Source of the DNA: Sporobolomyces roseus
Taxonomy: Eukaryota > Basidiomycota > Microbotryomycetes > Sporidiobolales > Sporidiobolaceae
Reading direction: 5' to 3'
Length of the DNA: 64,000 bases
Assembly (NCBI GenBank): GCA_016617785.1
Contig: JADILM010000009.1
Location: 558,001-622,000 of the forward strand
Shown: piece after piece, positions 38,008-49,932 of the stretch
How positions within the stretch are numbered: position 1 is the first letter of the stretch
Layout of the letters: every line of letters begins with the position of its first letter
Notes under the pieces: generated by a model
The model's database searches: none
Told to the model about the DNA's origin: nothing
The model's input: the letters and a program-made list of their open reading frames with translations, nothing else
Translations under genes and position numbers: made by a program

Positions 38008-40986
38008 ATGGTCGGCGGTTCTTCTCCCTTCCCAGCCGCCCCTCCTCACTCGTCAAATCTCGCTTCTTTCACCGCGAATGATGCAGCGATACGTCGTGGA
38101 TCTCTCAGAGATATCACTTCAGTCGTATTCGGCAATCCAAACGCTCTCCCAGGTCCTCCAGCATCTCACTTCTTCCCCTCGGTACCCAAAGCCAAACGTG
38201 ATCAACAAAGAGCTGCAAGACTGGCTACCTCATCTCCGGCACCTCCCTTACCATCATCGTCCTCAGTAGATCACCCAAGGTCTTCTTCGACTGTTCACCC
38301 TTCCCATCATCACCTCGAAACGAATGGACAATCCCGAACTTTGGTCGGCTCTCCCTCTTCGAACGAAGATGAAGCAGAGTTCGAACAACGACAACGCTCG
38401 GCCAAGTACGAATTGGCTTCTCATGGACCTTTCCCTTCGACCTCTTCTCCCTTCCCGACTCGTTCAAATCCAGCTAGTCTTCGTGAAGGCTCTTCGACCT
38501 CGGCGACTCCAACCCTCAAGAGTGTAGGAGGAGGAGGATCGCACGGTACAAAGAGGAGACACAGGGAAGCGGCAGAGAGGACGAGTTGGGATGCAGCGAG
38601 TGAATTAGTGAGAATCGAGAGGGAAAGGGAGAAAGTGATTGATAGGTGGGGTCACGAAGTTAGTGGAGCTACGAATGGGAGAGAGATACTAGGGGAAGGT
38701 ACGAGGAAACGAGAACGAAGTACGAGAGAAGGGACTGTTGGATCGTCGCCGATAGCCGGAACAGATAGCCAAGAGGAAGATCATCGAGGGATGAGTATCG
38801 CTGGATCGATGGCCGGGTCACAGATAGGATCACCTCAGGATGTCGATATGGATGAGGGAGAGGAGGATGGCGAAGGAGAAGAAGACGATTTCGATGAAGA
38901 TGACGGAGCGAGTATTGCAACTTTCAAGACTGGAGCGAGTACGAAATCGAAGGGCAAGAACAAGTCAGTGTCAGGAGAATCAGGACCTGCGAAGAAACGT
39001 TCGAGAACGCTTACAACGCCAGCTCAGACTGCCGTATTGAACGCTTTACTTGCCAAGGTGCGACATTCGGTTACTCTCACATTACGCAACGGAGCACTGA
39101 TCTTTCGTCTGCCTCGCTTACCAGACTCGCTTCCCATCAACTGAGACCCGAGAAGAGGTCGGAGCCCAAATCGGCATGAGTGCGAGACGAGTTCAGATCT
39201 GGTTTCAGAACGTACGTTCTCCCTTTTTTCAGGCTGCCAACATTTCTCCCTTGACTCACAGACTATCTCGTTTGTACAGCGACGTCAATCTCAGAAGCGA
39301 GTGCGAGATCGAGAAGTTCAAGACGCCTCCGTTTCCTCGATGCCGACGAACGCTTCGAATCACTCTCTTCCGCTCAGTCACGGAGTTCCAGTTCACCCGC
39401 ACTACCCTTACGGCCCTCCGACCGTCGACCCCTACGCCGCTCATCGATACCCTCTCAATGGACAAAGTCAAGTTCATCCTCACCTCCAATCTCGTTACGG
39501 CGCTCCTCCTCAACCCTCAGGTCCTTACCAATCTGCCGCTCCTTCCGCTTCCCAGCATTCGCTTCATCACATGCAGCAACAACATCATCACCAGCAGCAG
39601 CAACAACAACAGCAGAGGCCGGACATCTCTCGTCAACCATCGATGGATTCGCTCGCCAGTCGAAACAGCTTCGTCTCAGCGGTATCAGCAGCTCCGCCCG
39701 CTCAGAACGGTGCAAGTCGGAAGGGAGACGGACTCGGACCTCTACCAAGCGAAAGTCGATACAACCATCCTTACGCTACCCAAATGCCGTTCAATCGAGT
39801 CCAGAACCCTCTCAATCAGCGCTCTGCAGTTGCCTCGCCGACGACTTATCAACCACACTCCTCCTCGATCGGTCCGCAATCCTCGCAAGGTTCTTCGAAG
39901 CTTTACTTCCCTCACGTCTCACGCGGTTCGGGTCAAGAGCAATCGAGCGGTACATCGATGAGGATGCGAGAGGACTCTACAACGAGTGTCGCTTCGAGCG
40001 TAGCTGGAGACGTCAAGCTCCCTTCTCTCTCCGCGCTACTCAACACTCCATCTCAACAGCGAAATGGTCCCTCGAACATCCCGAATTCACGTCAAACTCA
40101 ATCCTCGCATTCGAACTATCCTCCTTCTCCGCAAACCTCCCAAAACACCGAACACTCTCGTCCTTCCGTCACTCCCATCTCCCATCAGCCAAGCTTCACT
40201 CGTGCTATTTTCTCACCACCTCCTTCGACCTCTTTCGAACGCCTCAGAATCTCTGGTCCGATGTCACCCGGTCCTCAAGCTGAGCAGATTCCGACAACTT
40301 CAACCTCTCCTTTCGCTTTCCACCCTCCTCCTCTTGCCGCGACTCAGCCCACTTCCGCGATTCGAGAAGCTTCTCCTGATATTCTCGACGTCGCAATGGA
40401 TACGATGGCTTATCGACCAGCCGGCCGCTCTCTCCCTCCTCGTTCGACTCTCCCACCGCTCAGAAGCGTCTTTGGCGACTCGACATTCCCTACGAAGCCG
40501 AGAGGAGGATCGAAGACCGAGGCAGACAAAGCTTTGATGGCGCCGATTCTGCCTTCGATGACCGGTTCAATCAAATTAGGCTCGAATGGTGGACCTCCTC
40601 GTCTCGCACCGATTTCGACTTTCCCGATCACCCTCTCTGTTCCTGGCGACGCACTCTCGCCGACATCTCGATCTGGTCCCTCCTACTCGACTCCCACTCC
40701 CGCTTACTTGAACGCCTCGACTCGCGCTTCGACCGTATCAGAAGCTTCGACTGCTCAAACTCGATCAAGTGTAGCGAGTTTTGACTTCCGCCACCCTCCG
40801 ACAGGCTCGACTAGAGACCGCTATCAACAGCAATACGGAGGAGGAGGGTGGCCGTCGATTGTAGGGGGAGGCGCGACAGGGTCAGGAGGTCCAGGAAGTA
40901 ACGGAGGAAGTACGAGCTCGCCGAGGCATAGGAGTAGTGTAGGGAGTAGTTCGAGGACGAGCATCAGCAGTGAACACGAAAAGTAG
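38008..40986 (+). CDS. Homeodomain transcription factor
   Basis: A DNA-binding regulator with one typical (non-TALE) homeodomain. Exons 38008-39057, 39125-39211 and 39280-40986 give 947 residues. The homeodomain (about 328-388) reads KKRSRTLTTPAQTAVLNALL, RFPSTETREEVGAQIGMSAR, RVQIWFQNRRQSQKR; helix 3 is intact and split between exons 2 and 3 exactly after WFQN. The N-terminal 320 residues are Ser/Pro-rich with an acidic block just before the domain. The C-terminal 560 residues are Ser/Pro/Gln-rich with a His/Gln run (about 39565-39620) and a Gly/Ser tail. The layout resembles Yox1/Pah1-like fungal homeobox factors; targets are unknown. The ATG context (CGTCATGGTC) follows a pyrimidine-rich leader. 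Confidence 0.92.
39565..39620 (+). repeat. His/Gln codon run in the homeobox gene
   Basis: CAG/CAA/CAT triplets encode alternating His and Gln stretches, ending in eight Gln in a row, within the C-terminal activation-like region. Such runs are prone to length variation. Confidence 0.8.
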
Positions 40987-42064
40987 ATCATCCATTTCAT
41001 TTCCATTTCCCTTCTTCTTTTACAAACCCCATTTTATGTATATGTATCTCTCTTATTATGTCTATCCCTGCTGACTCTCATGCGGTTCCCGGTTGGATTC
41101 ATTGTGGTCCACTGCTCGGCTTTTGTACCGAAATGTCATTTCTTGTTGCCTTGTTCACTTCGGCGTCCGAGAGACGCATCTTGTTGAGTCTACCAGAAGA
41201 TATACCTCTGCTGTCCATCGTGCCTAGAGAGGCCGCTCACCTGATTCTCTGCGAGAGCTTCGTCCTCATTTTTTCGTTCTCGCGACTTCTTCGCAAAACG
41301 ATCACTTCGTCGTCTCGCTGCTTCCTTCGATTATGCAGGACTCTCACGGCTCTGAGTCAGACGATACTTTAGGAATTACGTTCCAAGTAAGCTCGCAACG
41401 TTTGTTCTCCTCGCAGGGTCAAGATCGACGGGCTCTAGTCAATTGAGTCGCTGTACAAAAGGGTGACTCCAGTACGCTCACATAGCTTATCCGTCAACGT
41501 GCTAAACTCTCGAACAGCTATTCCTGAAGTGTGCTCGAATGCGTTCGTGTGAAGCAGGAAACCGTTGCGAAGTGTTTTCCATGGCTCCAACGGTTCATTT
41601 TGCGAGAAGCTCAGAGAGGACTCGGAGAGCCATCCGACTTCTTGCCCTGCAGGAAGCAGTCAATAATGAACTCCCTACTCCCGACAGTGTTAGCAGAGGA
41701 CAGAACATCGCGCGTCCATCGGAAAGTGAAAGCTCAGTCGCGAAGCTTGATTGTTGACCCGTCAAAGCTGGCCCGAGCTCTACTCCTTCGCTTCTTTCCA
41801 ATCAAATCTGCCTCACATTAGGTGTCAGGCCTAAGGCATGGTCGACTCAGAAACGAGTTATATTGTAGACGAGAGACTTTGTGCAAAATGCGAAATAGTT
41901 ATAGAGTGGAGCAAAGCAAAAGGACGAGGTAAAGAGCGAACTGGATGTAACATGCAGATAATAGAAGCGAGAGAAGGGCAGAGGGAGAGGAGATAAAACG
42001 AGTGAATAGTCTGACAAGTGGAAAGTCGAAAAGTGTCTGTAAGGAAAGGGCCGAACGAAACTCA
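40987..42064. other. Convergent region with little coding signal
   Basis: About 1.08 kb between the homeobox gene and chitin deacetylase 1. Apart from the tentative two-exon model at 41333-41757 I see only chance open frames (41058-41372, 41531-41821). Confidence 0.4.
41333..41757 (+). CDS. Possible small two-exon gene, unknown
   Basis: Tentative. ATG at 41333 opens MQDSHGSESDDTLGITFQ to 41386, followed by donor GTAAGC. An acceptor at 41515-41517 joins in phase 0 to an open frame from 41518 to TGA at 41755-41757, giving 97 residues, Arg/Ser-rich. The intron (131 nt) is longer than usual here but has a plausible GCTAAAC branch site. No homology is recognised; it may be chance. Confidence 0.27.
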
Positions 42065-44024
42065 TTAAGCGAAGACAGCGAAGGCACCAGCGAGTGCACC
42101 AACGACGACCGCGCCCACAGTTCCTCCGATGACTCCCTCGACATTCGAGCCCCGGCTCGCACCACTATTTCCTCCGCTTTGTCCAGATTGCTTACTTCCT
42201 GCCGCAATTGATTGATATCCAATCGAGCTAGTGACGGATGCTCCTGCTGAGATACCGGTCGAGAGAGGGATCGAGAGGGAAGCGTCGGTTGACACGGCGG
42301 TAGGAGCAGCGAGCGAAATCGAAGTAGTTCCCGCCATCCATTGATCGAAGTTCTGTGGAGGAATGATGGGTCAGCAGACAGTCTGTGAGGTCGTTTGACG
42401 ATTGAGAAGCAGCTTACAGGGTAGGTGTAGCTCTTCTCGACGTAAGGCTGAGTGTTGTTGTAGCAAACAGCGACGGGAGCGACATATTTGAACGACGACT
42501 TCATTTGAGGGAGGTTCTTCTCGCCGAGAGCCATCGTATCGTTGTTCAACTCGTGAGTGAGGACGATAGTTCCGTGAGTGCTGTAAGTTCCGTTTGCCGC
42601 TTTCGCAAAGATAGCATCCTGTACGCTCGAGTTTGATCAGGTTCAGTGCGTCATGAGACGTTTGAGAAGACTCACATAGTTAGCTTGTACTTTGGCAGCA
42701 GATAAAGTTGCGATTTCGTAATCGAAAGTGTTGTCCTCCCAAATGACGGTAGTCATCCCCAGCGATTGAGCAATGTAACGAATACGATCGTCAACATCTC
42801 CGTAAGGAGGTCTCCAGCACTGAACAGTAACGCCGATGACATCCTTGATCGCTTTCTTCGAGTAGTACAGTTCGGCGAAAGCTTCTTCGTTTGTCAAAGA
42901 AGTCATGTATCGATGACTCCAGGTGTGAGCGCAACTGTCGAGAGTCGGAAAGTTCAGTCCCACGCAATCGAGGAGATAGACTGAAAGTAGAAGCTAATGC
43001 AACTTACAGCTCATGACCATCTGCGAGACCTCTTTGAGCTTCCAAAGGCCAATCGAGAACGTTCGAACCGATGTAGAAGAGGGTAGCCTTTTGCTTCTGC
43101 TGCTCGAGAAAATCGTAATAGGCACTGCAAGCAACTCGATGAGATAGTGCTCAGGACTGACAGTGGAAGCGAGACGAGGATACGTACTTGTGAGAGCAAT
43201 TCGGTCCATCGTCGAGCGTAAATCCCCAAGTATTGGGCTCAGGACACCTCGTAACATCAGCCTGAACACCGCTCGCTTTCGGTGTAGTGCATTGCTTCCA
43301 CGTCCACCAACAATCGGGATCTTCAGCACCGTTGTCTGTCGGAAAACGAGAGCGTCAGATCCAGGAAACAAAGATGAAAAGGTCGAAAGGTAGACTAACA
43401 GTTGACGCTGGTGAAGTCACCTTGAGGCTATCGACGAGTCATAGGGTTATCAGCTACTTGTATTGAGACGAGTGCGAATGAAACGAAAACTGACAGTTCC
43501 TTTCGGTGAGATCTTGGGAATTGAGCCGTTGAGAGCATTGAACAGTCCTGTTACTTCTGTCGATGCAGTCCTGTACGTCGTCGGTTCGTACCATGGCGTT
43601 AGCTCGACGTTTCTCGCCGATTCTGGAATCCAACGAGCGAATTGAGAACTTACGACAAATTCGCAATTTCCCAAATCGGAGGGAAGACTTTCGCCGCTTG
43701 CTGTCAAAGTCGCTCATAGGATCAGCTTCGTTCCTGAGTGTAAGAGGGAAGAGCACGTACGAGAGCTGCAACGGGAGGGTAACTGTAAACTGAACATTCT
43801 TGCAAGGGATTTGTGATTTGAGCAGCTGAGGCCTCGTCTGTTCGAGTAGGTGCAGCGACAGTGTTCGTAGCTCCAGCACCTGCAGCTGAACCCGAAGTGA
43901 AACCTCCAGCGCGTGATGCTTGCCTCTTCCTGATGACCTGAAAGTCGGCCTCAGACCCACACGCTTGAACTGCGATTGCTGAACCTAGGACGATAGCTGA
44001 CAAGTAGGCTGCTGTAGAACGCAT
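42065..44024 (-). CDS. Chitin deacetylase 1 (NodB family, GPI type)
   Basis: Secreted polysaccharide deacetylase that turns cell-wall chitin to chitosan. Nine exons (44024-43761, 43700-43654, 43570-43495, 43427-43400, 43335-43188, 43124-43008, 42934-42676, 42618-42418, 42352-42065) give 475 residues; all junctions keep frame. A signal peptide (AAYLSAIVLGSAIAVQA) and a KR dibasic site (IRKRQ) open the protein. The NodB motifs are WGFTLDDGP (catalytic Asp-Asp), CAHTWSHRYMTSL (metal His pair), RPPYGDVDDRIRYIAQSLGM, and IVLTHELNNDT. The C-terminus is Ser/Gly-rich followed by a hydrophobic tail (VIGGTVGAVVVGALAGAFAVFA), as in GPI-anchored fungal enzymes. A paralogue of opposite orientation lies at 45979-48034. 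Confidence 0.95.
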
Positions 44025-44677
44025 CTTGAGCAGGGTCGAAAGTGGCTAGGTGAAGTGGAGGAGAAAGAAGCCAGAGCGAAATCGCAGCACTATAGCTAAT
44101 TTTGGGGCAGCTGCAGTTTGCAATCATCGTTCTATTAAAAAACCCCAAGCTAGCATTTCTCTGCCGAAGCATCTCGACGACAGCTTCGCGAGTCGCTCGA
44201 AAGGTCGATATCGTCGGAAAGGGTAGCGGAAAGAGAGCAGCAAAATTCATCCCTTGGATCGAAGTCAAACCTTCTTTCTTTCGCATGGACGACAGGGGTC
44301 GCTTTCGGCACCATCGACGAAGAGCTCTCCCAAAGAAGACGACGACGACAGAAGTATACCATCGACATCGACGTCACTAAAGTGGAACAACCGTCAATCG
44401 ACTCAGGCATTTTTCGCAAAAATCGTAATAATGTTCGAATGCGCTCGACACCTGCAGTACTGGGAGATAATCAACTAGGCGAGAGAGCGATGTAGACGAT
44501 ACGAGCTGCGAAAGGAGAGTAGTGCGAAGGAGGCGAAGAATGAGGAGTGCTACGTCTGGGCGAAAAGCGAAAGAGCCGGGGGGTCGAGTCGCGACGTAGC
44601 CTCTCCTCGAAGCGTTCAAGCAATCCCTTAACCTCCCTTTGACAAGTCTTGATGTATTTGATCAAGTAACATTGTCG
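44025..44677. other. Intergenic, no gene seen
   Basis: Promoter side of chitin deacetylase 1 and 3' side of the small membrane-protein gene. Open frames on both strands are short and lack motifs. Confidence 0.4.
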
Positions 44678-45169
44678 CTACCACACTTTCCACCAACTCT
44701 TCCCCCTTCCCTTGCCATCCCCCTCAATTCCCTTCGTACTCCTCGACACACCCTCCACCGGTTCCACTCTCGCAATCTCCAACGCTTCCTCCAACCGTCT
44801 CACTTTGTCTCCTAACACTTCGACCTGTTTCTCTCTACTCAGTGTCATGTATACGAGTTCCAAAGCGTAATAAACGATTGAACCCAATGCGAGGCAGTGT
44901 AGCATTGAAGGCAGGAGCGCTCGGTAGAATATTGCGGTTGCAGAGGGACCATTCTGAGGTGGTGGGGACGCGGTAGAGGAAGAGAAGCGAGGGCTGGAAA
45001 GGAAAAGGGATCTTTGGGAGGAAGGAATGAGGGAGGAGGGCCGAAGTTTCGAGGAAGCTGGCCGCAGGGATCTGTTACAAAGAGAACCATGAGTTCTGGC
45101 TTGTACTGAGAGTAGGAAGGAGACTAACGGGAAGGTTCTAGGGAGAGTAGAGGGAAGTCGAGAGATCAT
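44678..45169 (-). CDS. Small mitochondrial-type single-pass membrane protein, unknown
   Basis: I do not recognise a family. Single exon, 163 residues. The N-terminal 70 residues are rich in Ser, Arg and Leu with no acidic residues (MISRLPSTLPRTFPLVSFLL), as in a mitochondrial presequence. One hydrophobic helix follows (LLPSMLHCLALGSIVYYALELVY), then a charged coiled-coil-like segment (EKQVEVLGDKVRRLEEALEI) and a basic Gly/Lys end (GKSWWKVW). This presequence-TM-coiled-coil plan is common among inner-membrane assembly factors, but that is inference. It lies between the two chitin deacetylases and is unlikely to be related to them. Confidence 0.6.
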   Translation of the reverse strand: MISRLPSTLPRTFPLVSFLLSVQARTHGSLCNRSLRPASSKLRPSSLIPSSQRSLFLSSPRFSSSTASPPPQNGPSATAIFYRALLPSMLHCLALGSIVYYALELVYMTLSREKQVEVLGDKVRRLEEALEIARVEPVEGVSRSTKGIEGDGKGRGKSWWKVW

Positions 45170-45978
45170 GTTTTGCGATTGAAGCCGTTTCAGGACTGCA
45201 GGCCCACGATATGGTCAGCAAGCATCCCTTTTAGCGAATCTACTCTCCCCTACCGTGTCTCTACGAGTCTGAGAGCGAAAGAAGGCCGGATTTCGGTTGG
45301 AAGATGAGAGGTAAATGAAGAGCGAAGAGCTTACGGGGAGCGCGTTTGCCGTGCTAGAACTGTTGATAGATCTGCCTAGTGCTTCTGAACGAGTGGACCG
45401 AAACTATCTGAGGATATGGTAGAGTGTTGAGCGAATAAAATGATTTCATCGCAACTTTTGACGGATTCCCTCGTTCTCAGACGACTCGAAGAAGCCAGAG
45501 AGGGACTTGCGAGCTTGTTCCGTTACACTTGTAGCCCAGCTCTACCACTTTCCTTTGCCTCTCATCGCCTCGCCGACCCGCTCTCTTGCGTTCGAAATCT
45601 TCTCTCTCGTCTACTAGTCGCTTGATCGCGTCGTTTTCAGCGAGGATAGCTTGAATGTAATCGTCAGAGCTACAGCTTTCAAGCTATACCATCAGAGTGA
45701 GAGAAAGCAAGTCGCGAAGTTTGCATCCCGTTAAATTTGGTGCCAAGATATTTTTCAATTGCCCTCTCTTTCTCTTTCTCCTTCACCCTCTACCAAACCA
45801 GTACTTGCACCTTGATCTAGAGCTCGATAGGACGACCACTCGACGAACCGCAAGATCAACTAATCCCTCAAGACTCGTTCCCCCCTTCCTCTCTCCCTTC
45901 TCATCTCAACACGAACCCCCCCCCCCCCCTCTCTCTCCTTTCACTTCGACCTAAAACTACGCGATAACAGGGAGAAAG
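45170..45978. promoter_or_regulatory. Upstream region of chitin deacetylase 2 with poly-C run
   Basis: 809 bp between the divergent small membrane-protein gene and chitin deacetylase 2. The last 200 bp are strongly pyrimidine-rich and contain 14 consecutive C at 45916-45929, 49 bp before the ATG, followed by a CT run. No gene is seen. Confidence 0.5.
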
Positions 45979-48034
45979 ATGGTCGCAACTACAGCATTAT
46001 TATTGGCAGTATTCTCTGCGAGTGTGGCGCAGGCTCACCTCGAACCTCAAGCGAGAAATGTTCGCCATTTGGACAAACGACAAGCAACCGCTTCGGCCAG
46101 TTCGACAAACACTAGAGCTTCGAGGACGACCGCTGCTGCATCATCCGCTACTACAGCTCCCGCAGTCAGTGGAAGTGTAGCTTCGAGTCCGATGGCTTCG
46201 CTGTGAGTTTCCCATTCTTTTTCCTTTGTCTGTGATTCTTCGATCAATATCGAAGGGATCAAGGCGGAACGATCGAACTCGACAGTGGTTGACGATTCAA
46301 TGACCCGATCAAACAGATCAAAGATTGGGACTGCTACTACTGCCGAAGCTACTCAACCCCTTCCTTCGACTTTCGCTGCCGGCGCAACACCTCCAGTTGC
46401 TCGCGCTCCCAATCTTCCTTCGAGTGAGTCCAGCGTCCTCAGATGATTGTTGACGGCATCGATTGTGGCTGGAGGCCGAATGAGAAACGTTGGGAAATGG
46501 TCGCGCGAAGAAACACAGAAACTGATCTTTCGCTCTTTTTCATAGTCGCTGGTCTCAACCCCGCCAACTACCCTGCCCTTGACCGAATCCCTCCTATCGA
46601 CTCACCAGAAGTTCAACAATGGATCAAAGAAGTCGACCTTTCAAACGTCCCTAACATTCCTTTGACGAACCTCGGTGCCTGCTCGAACGCGAGCAATTCT
46701 CAAGCTGTCGCAGATGCAGCGAAGAATGGATGGTGGACATGTGGAGCTCACACTCGAGCTACCGATATCACCTACTGCCCTGTACGTTCTCCTTCTCCGT
46801 CTCGTTCTTTGAATCTCGCGTACTGATGTATACTCTCGTCGTTCGCGATCAATAGAACAAGAACGATTGGGGAGCCTCATTCGACGATGGACCTTCACCG
46901 TATACTCCCCGTCTCTTGAACCTCCTCGAAGCTCAAAACCTCAAATCGACTTTCTTCATCGTCGGATCTCGTGCGATCAGTCGTCCCGAAATGGTTCAGA
47001 CAGAATATATGCTCGGCCATCAACTCAGTGTACACACTTGGGCTCACAGCACCCTTACTTCCCTTTCCAACGAAGAAATCGTGAGCTTTTCTTCATACCT
47101 TTCCCGATTTCTCCTTTCGAAACTGATCTTGCTTTCCTTACTTTTCAGATCGCTGAACTCGGATGGACAAAGAAAATCATTCAAGATATCACCGGTGTCA
47201 CTCCTAACACGTGAGGCTCACCTTTCTTCCGACGATTCGCACTTCTCGACACGGTGCTAATTTCGACGACTTTCCCTTTTCCTCCTCCGATACAGCATGC
47301 GACCTCCCTACGGAGATATCGACGATCGAGTTCGTTACATCTCGCTTCGAATGGGTCTTCGTCCCGTCATCTGGACTGTATACAACGGACAAACTTTCGG
47401 TAAGCTTTCACTTCTTCTGGTAGGTACTACCAAGCTGTGGACTCATCGTACTCCCTACGCCCAGATACTCGTGACTGGCAAATCGGAGGAGGAACAACTA
47501 GCGCTACCGATGCTTACATGAACTTCGAGTCTTTCTTGGGTCAAGCTAGCACTCAATTGAGCACCGGTTTCATCGTTCTCGCTCACGATCTCTACCAACA
47601 ATCAGTAGACCTCGCTGTCGATTATATCCTTCCAATGTGAGCTTTCTCGTCGCTCTCTGGAACCGTCAAATGCTGACGACGATCTCGCGAGACAAAGGGT
47701 GATCAACTCTGGTCAACTCAAGATTCAAACCATCGCCTCTTGCCTCGGCGAAGGACTTGAAGGAGCTTACATCGAGACTGCAAACAACGCGACTCAGAAC
47801 CCAACCCAAACTCAATCGACCGTGGTTGGCGCATCGGGAACTGGATTCGTTCCCAACATCGCTGCTTCTCAATCCGCTGGCTCGAACTCGAACTCGAACA
47901 CAAGATCGGGATCGGGTAGTCAACCTTCGGGCAACTCGAACAATTCGGGAGGTGGAACAAACGCAAGTTCGAAAACTTCGATCGGAGGTCTCGTACTCGC
48001 TTCGGTGGCTTTGATCGTTTACCTCTTCGCTTAG
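45979..48034 (+). CDS. Chitin deacetylase 2 (NodB family, GPI type)
   Basis: Second chitin deacetylase. Eight exons (45979-46202, 46317-46423, 46546-46781, 46856-47080, 47149-47210, 47296-47399, 47465-47636, 47698-48034) give 488 residues, all in frame. Signal peptide (TTALLLAVFSASVAQA), a KR site (LDKRQ), a Ser/Thr/Ala-rich pro-region, then a conserved segment PANYPALDRIPPIDSPEVQQ. NodB motifs: WGASFDDGP, SVHTWAHSTLTSLSNEE, MRPPYGDIDDRVRYISLRMG, and IVLAHDLYQQSVDLA. The C-terminus has an Asn/Ser/Gly-rich linker and a hydrophobic tail (IGGLVLASVALIVYLFA), fitting a GPI signal. It differs from the first enzyme in exon layout and pro-region, so the duplication is old. Confidence 0.95.
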
Positions 48035-48662
48035 AACTTCGCACCTATCACACTTCTCCCATCACTGTTTATCACCAATCCTTCCTCCCAATTCTGCCAC
48101 CACTATCTCGAAACCAACTCTTTATTCATTCGTTCTTTCCCTTTAACGCTCTATCACCGATACCCCTTGAAGCTGTCCCTCCCCTTGTTTCTTGACGTAG
48201 ACTTATCCCTCTTTCCCTCTATTGCGTGCCTCATCATCTGATCGCCCGGGGTGCTATCGAATAGACACTCGCTTCTTGAATTCCGTTTTTACTCTTCCGT
48301 TCTGCATTGGACTCGCTTTACGACCATCCTGTATGAGACTGGGCTTCTTCAATCTTGCACTCAATGCGAGCTGGAGGGGACAGCAGAGCGAGCACCGCCC
48401 TTGACCAGCATAAGCTTGCTTCAGCTAAAGAGCAGTTCTGGTTTCTCGCTTCCAACTCGAACATCGAGATGCGACTTGGGGAGAAACGTCACTGATTCCA
48501 GGATTCGAATATTTCGTCAAGAGCGAGAGAGGGGCATAAACAAAGAGTACGACATGATTTTAGAGAAGAAGAAAGAGCGAGATCAAAGGAGAATGATGCG
48601 AAGTAATGCGAGAGAAGGGAGAGATTAACGACAGCGGGAGACGTGGTTTATGAGGCGAGGGA
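48035..48662. other. Convergent intergenic, no gene seen
   Basis: 628 bp between chitin deacetylase 2 and the small coiled-coil gene. Plus-strand frames at 48222-48628 lack motifs and are not called. Confidence 0.4.
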
Positions 48663-49237
48663 TTAGAAGAGGTAAGCTCCAGTCCAGACACCTAAATAGA
48701 GTGAGGAAGAGAATCAGTAAATGATCGGAAAGAAGCGAAAAGTGAAAGGTTTTTCCTCACCGTGAGGATAGAAATCGTCTTCTTCAGGCTTGCGATCTCC
48801 TTGACGTCCTCCAGAGTAGTAAGTACGTTGCTCCTTTAGCCAAGCAGCGTATGCGCGAGAGTCCTGAGTAAAAGAAGCAAAAAAAGTCAGTTCCGAGTAT
48901 CCTTGCGAAGGAGTCATCCAGCCTCGACAGCGATGGAAAGGGAGATTCGTAGACATACCTGTTCTTTCCTCATCTTCAGCTTCTGTTCCTTCTCGTGCTT
49001 CTTCATAGCCTTCTCCCTCTTCTCTCGTTCACGACGATCAAGCTTGGTGACAGCTTTGACGAGTTTCTCCTCGAGGTCGTTACTGTTCCTACGCTTTAAT
49101 CCGCTGAACCAGTTGGAGAGGGATCGTGAAGAGGTTGTGGTCTCAGTCGATGCGACTCGGCGAGGTGGGGGAGCAGCTGAATCTGAAGAGCGAGAGGAAG
49201 AGGCAGAGATTGAAGGTGCGAGGACGGGGAAGAGCAT
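48663..49237 (-). CDS. Small coiled-coil protein, unknown
   Basis: I do not recognise this. Three exons (49237-48959, 48863-48761, 48691-48663) join in frame to 136 residues. The N-terminal 45 residues are Ser/Pro-rich, followed by NWFSGLKRRNSNDLEEKLVK and a strongly basic helix (REREKREKAMKKHEKEQKLK). Exon 2 encodes a Tyr/Asp-rich part (DSRAYAAWLKEQRTYYSGG, PEEDDFYPHG) and exon 3 ends VWTGAYLF, probably a short conserved anchor. Consistent splice sites and phases argue for a real gene. Confidence 0.65.
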
Positions 49238-49932
49238 CTTGATTCGACGTGTGTGAAGGTGTGTGAGGTTCGTAGAGCAAAGGAAGAGATGGATAGAGAA
49301 GAAAGAAGAAACGTTCGCAAGATTTTTGGAAAAGGTCGATCGAAGCCCGAGACAAGAGTGGACGATAAGAAAAAAGTGATCGAAGTGATCGAGTGGGCAA
49401 TTGTCAATGTGGGATCTGGAATCCAAAGTTGACGACGATTGAGAAGCGAGGCCCTGGAAAATTTTGAGTCGTCCCTTTTTCAGGTTGAGGAGCGTGGAGG
49501 GATTCCATAAGTGTAGTCGTCAGTTTGACTTGTATTCTATGAATGTCGTGTGATACGTTTGGGGTCGAATTGTAAGGCCTGCGAGCAGGGAAGTCGAAAA
49601 ATCGAGGTCGGAAAGTCGGAATCAATGGCCACTTTTGAGTGTGTCTGTTCGACTTTTGCAGAGGTAACGGATGTTGCAAAGCCGGATTGCGAGATTGCAA
49701 GGTCGAAGTTAGAAGCGGGAGAAGCAGGAGGAAACGAGGAAACATCTCCCGAGAGCAATTTCAGAGAGCAGAAGCAGTGATATATATAGCTCTGGAATGC
49801 ATAGCAGAAGTGAACTCATCGATAGAGTGAGAGATGGAGAAGTTGACATTTTGGTGAGAGACAAGAGGGAGAGAAGTTGCTCCCAAAGAGAGAACTCGAA
49901 CTCGTCTCTCCACCCATCAGAACTCGATCAAG
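49238..49932. promoter_or_regulatory. Divergent intergenic region before ATP4
   Basis: 695 bp between divergent starts. A TATA-like string (tatatata, 49780-49787) lies about 150 bp upstream of the ATP4 ATG. Open frames at 49404-49780 on both strands have no recognisable features. Confidence 0.4.

Noticed and set aside
41058..41821. Plus-strand frames of 96-104 codons after the homeobox gene
   Set aside because: They overlap in different frames and lack recognisable features; only the spliced alternative at 41333-41757 was kept, at low confidence.
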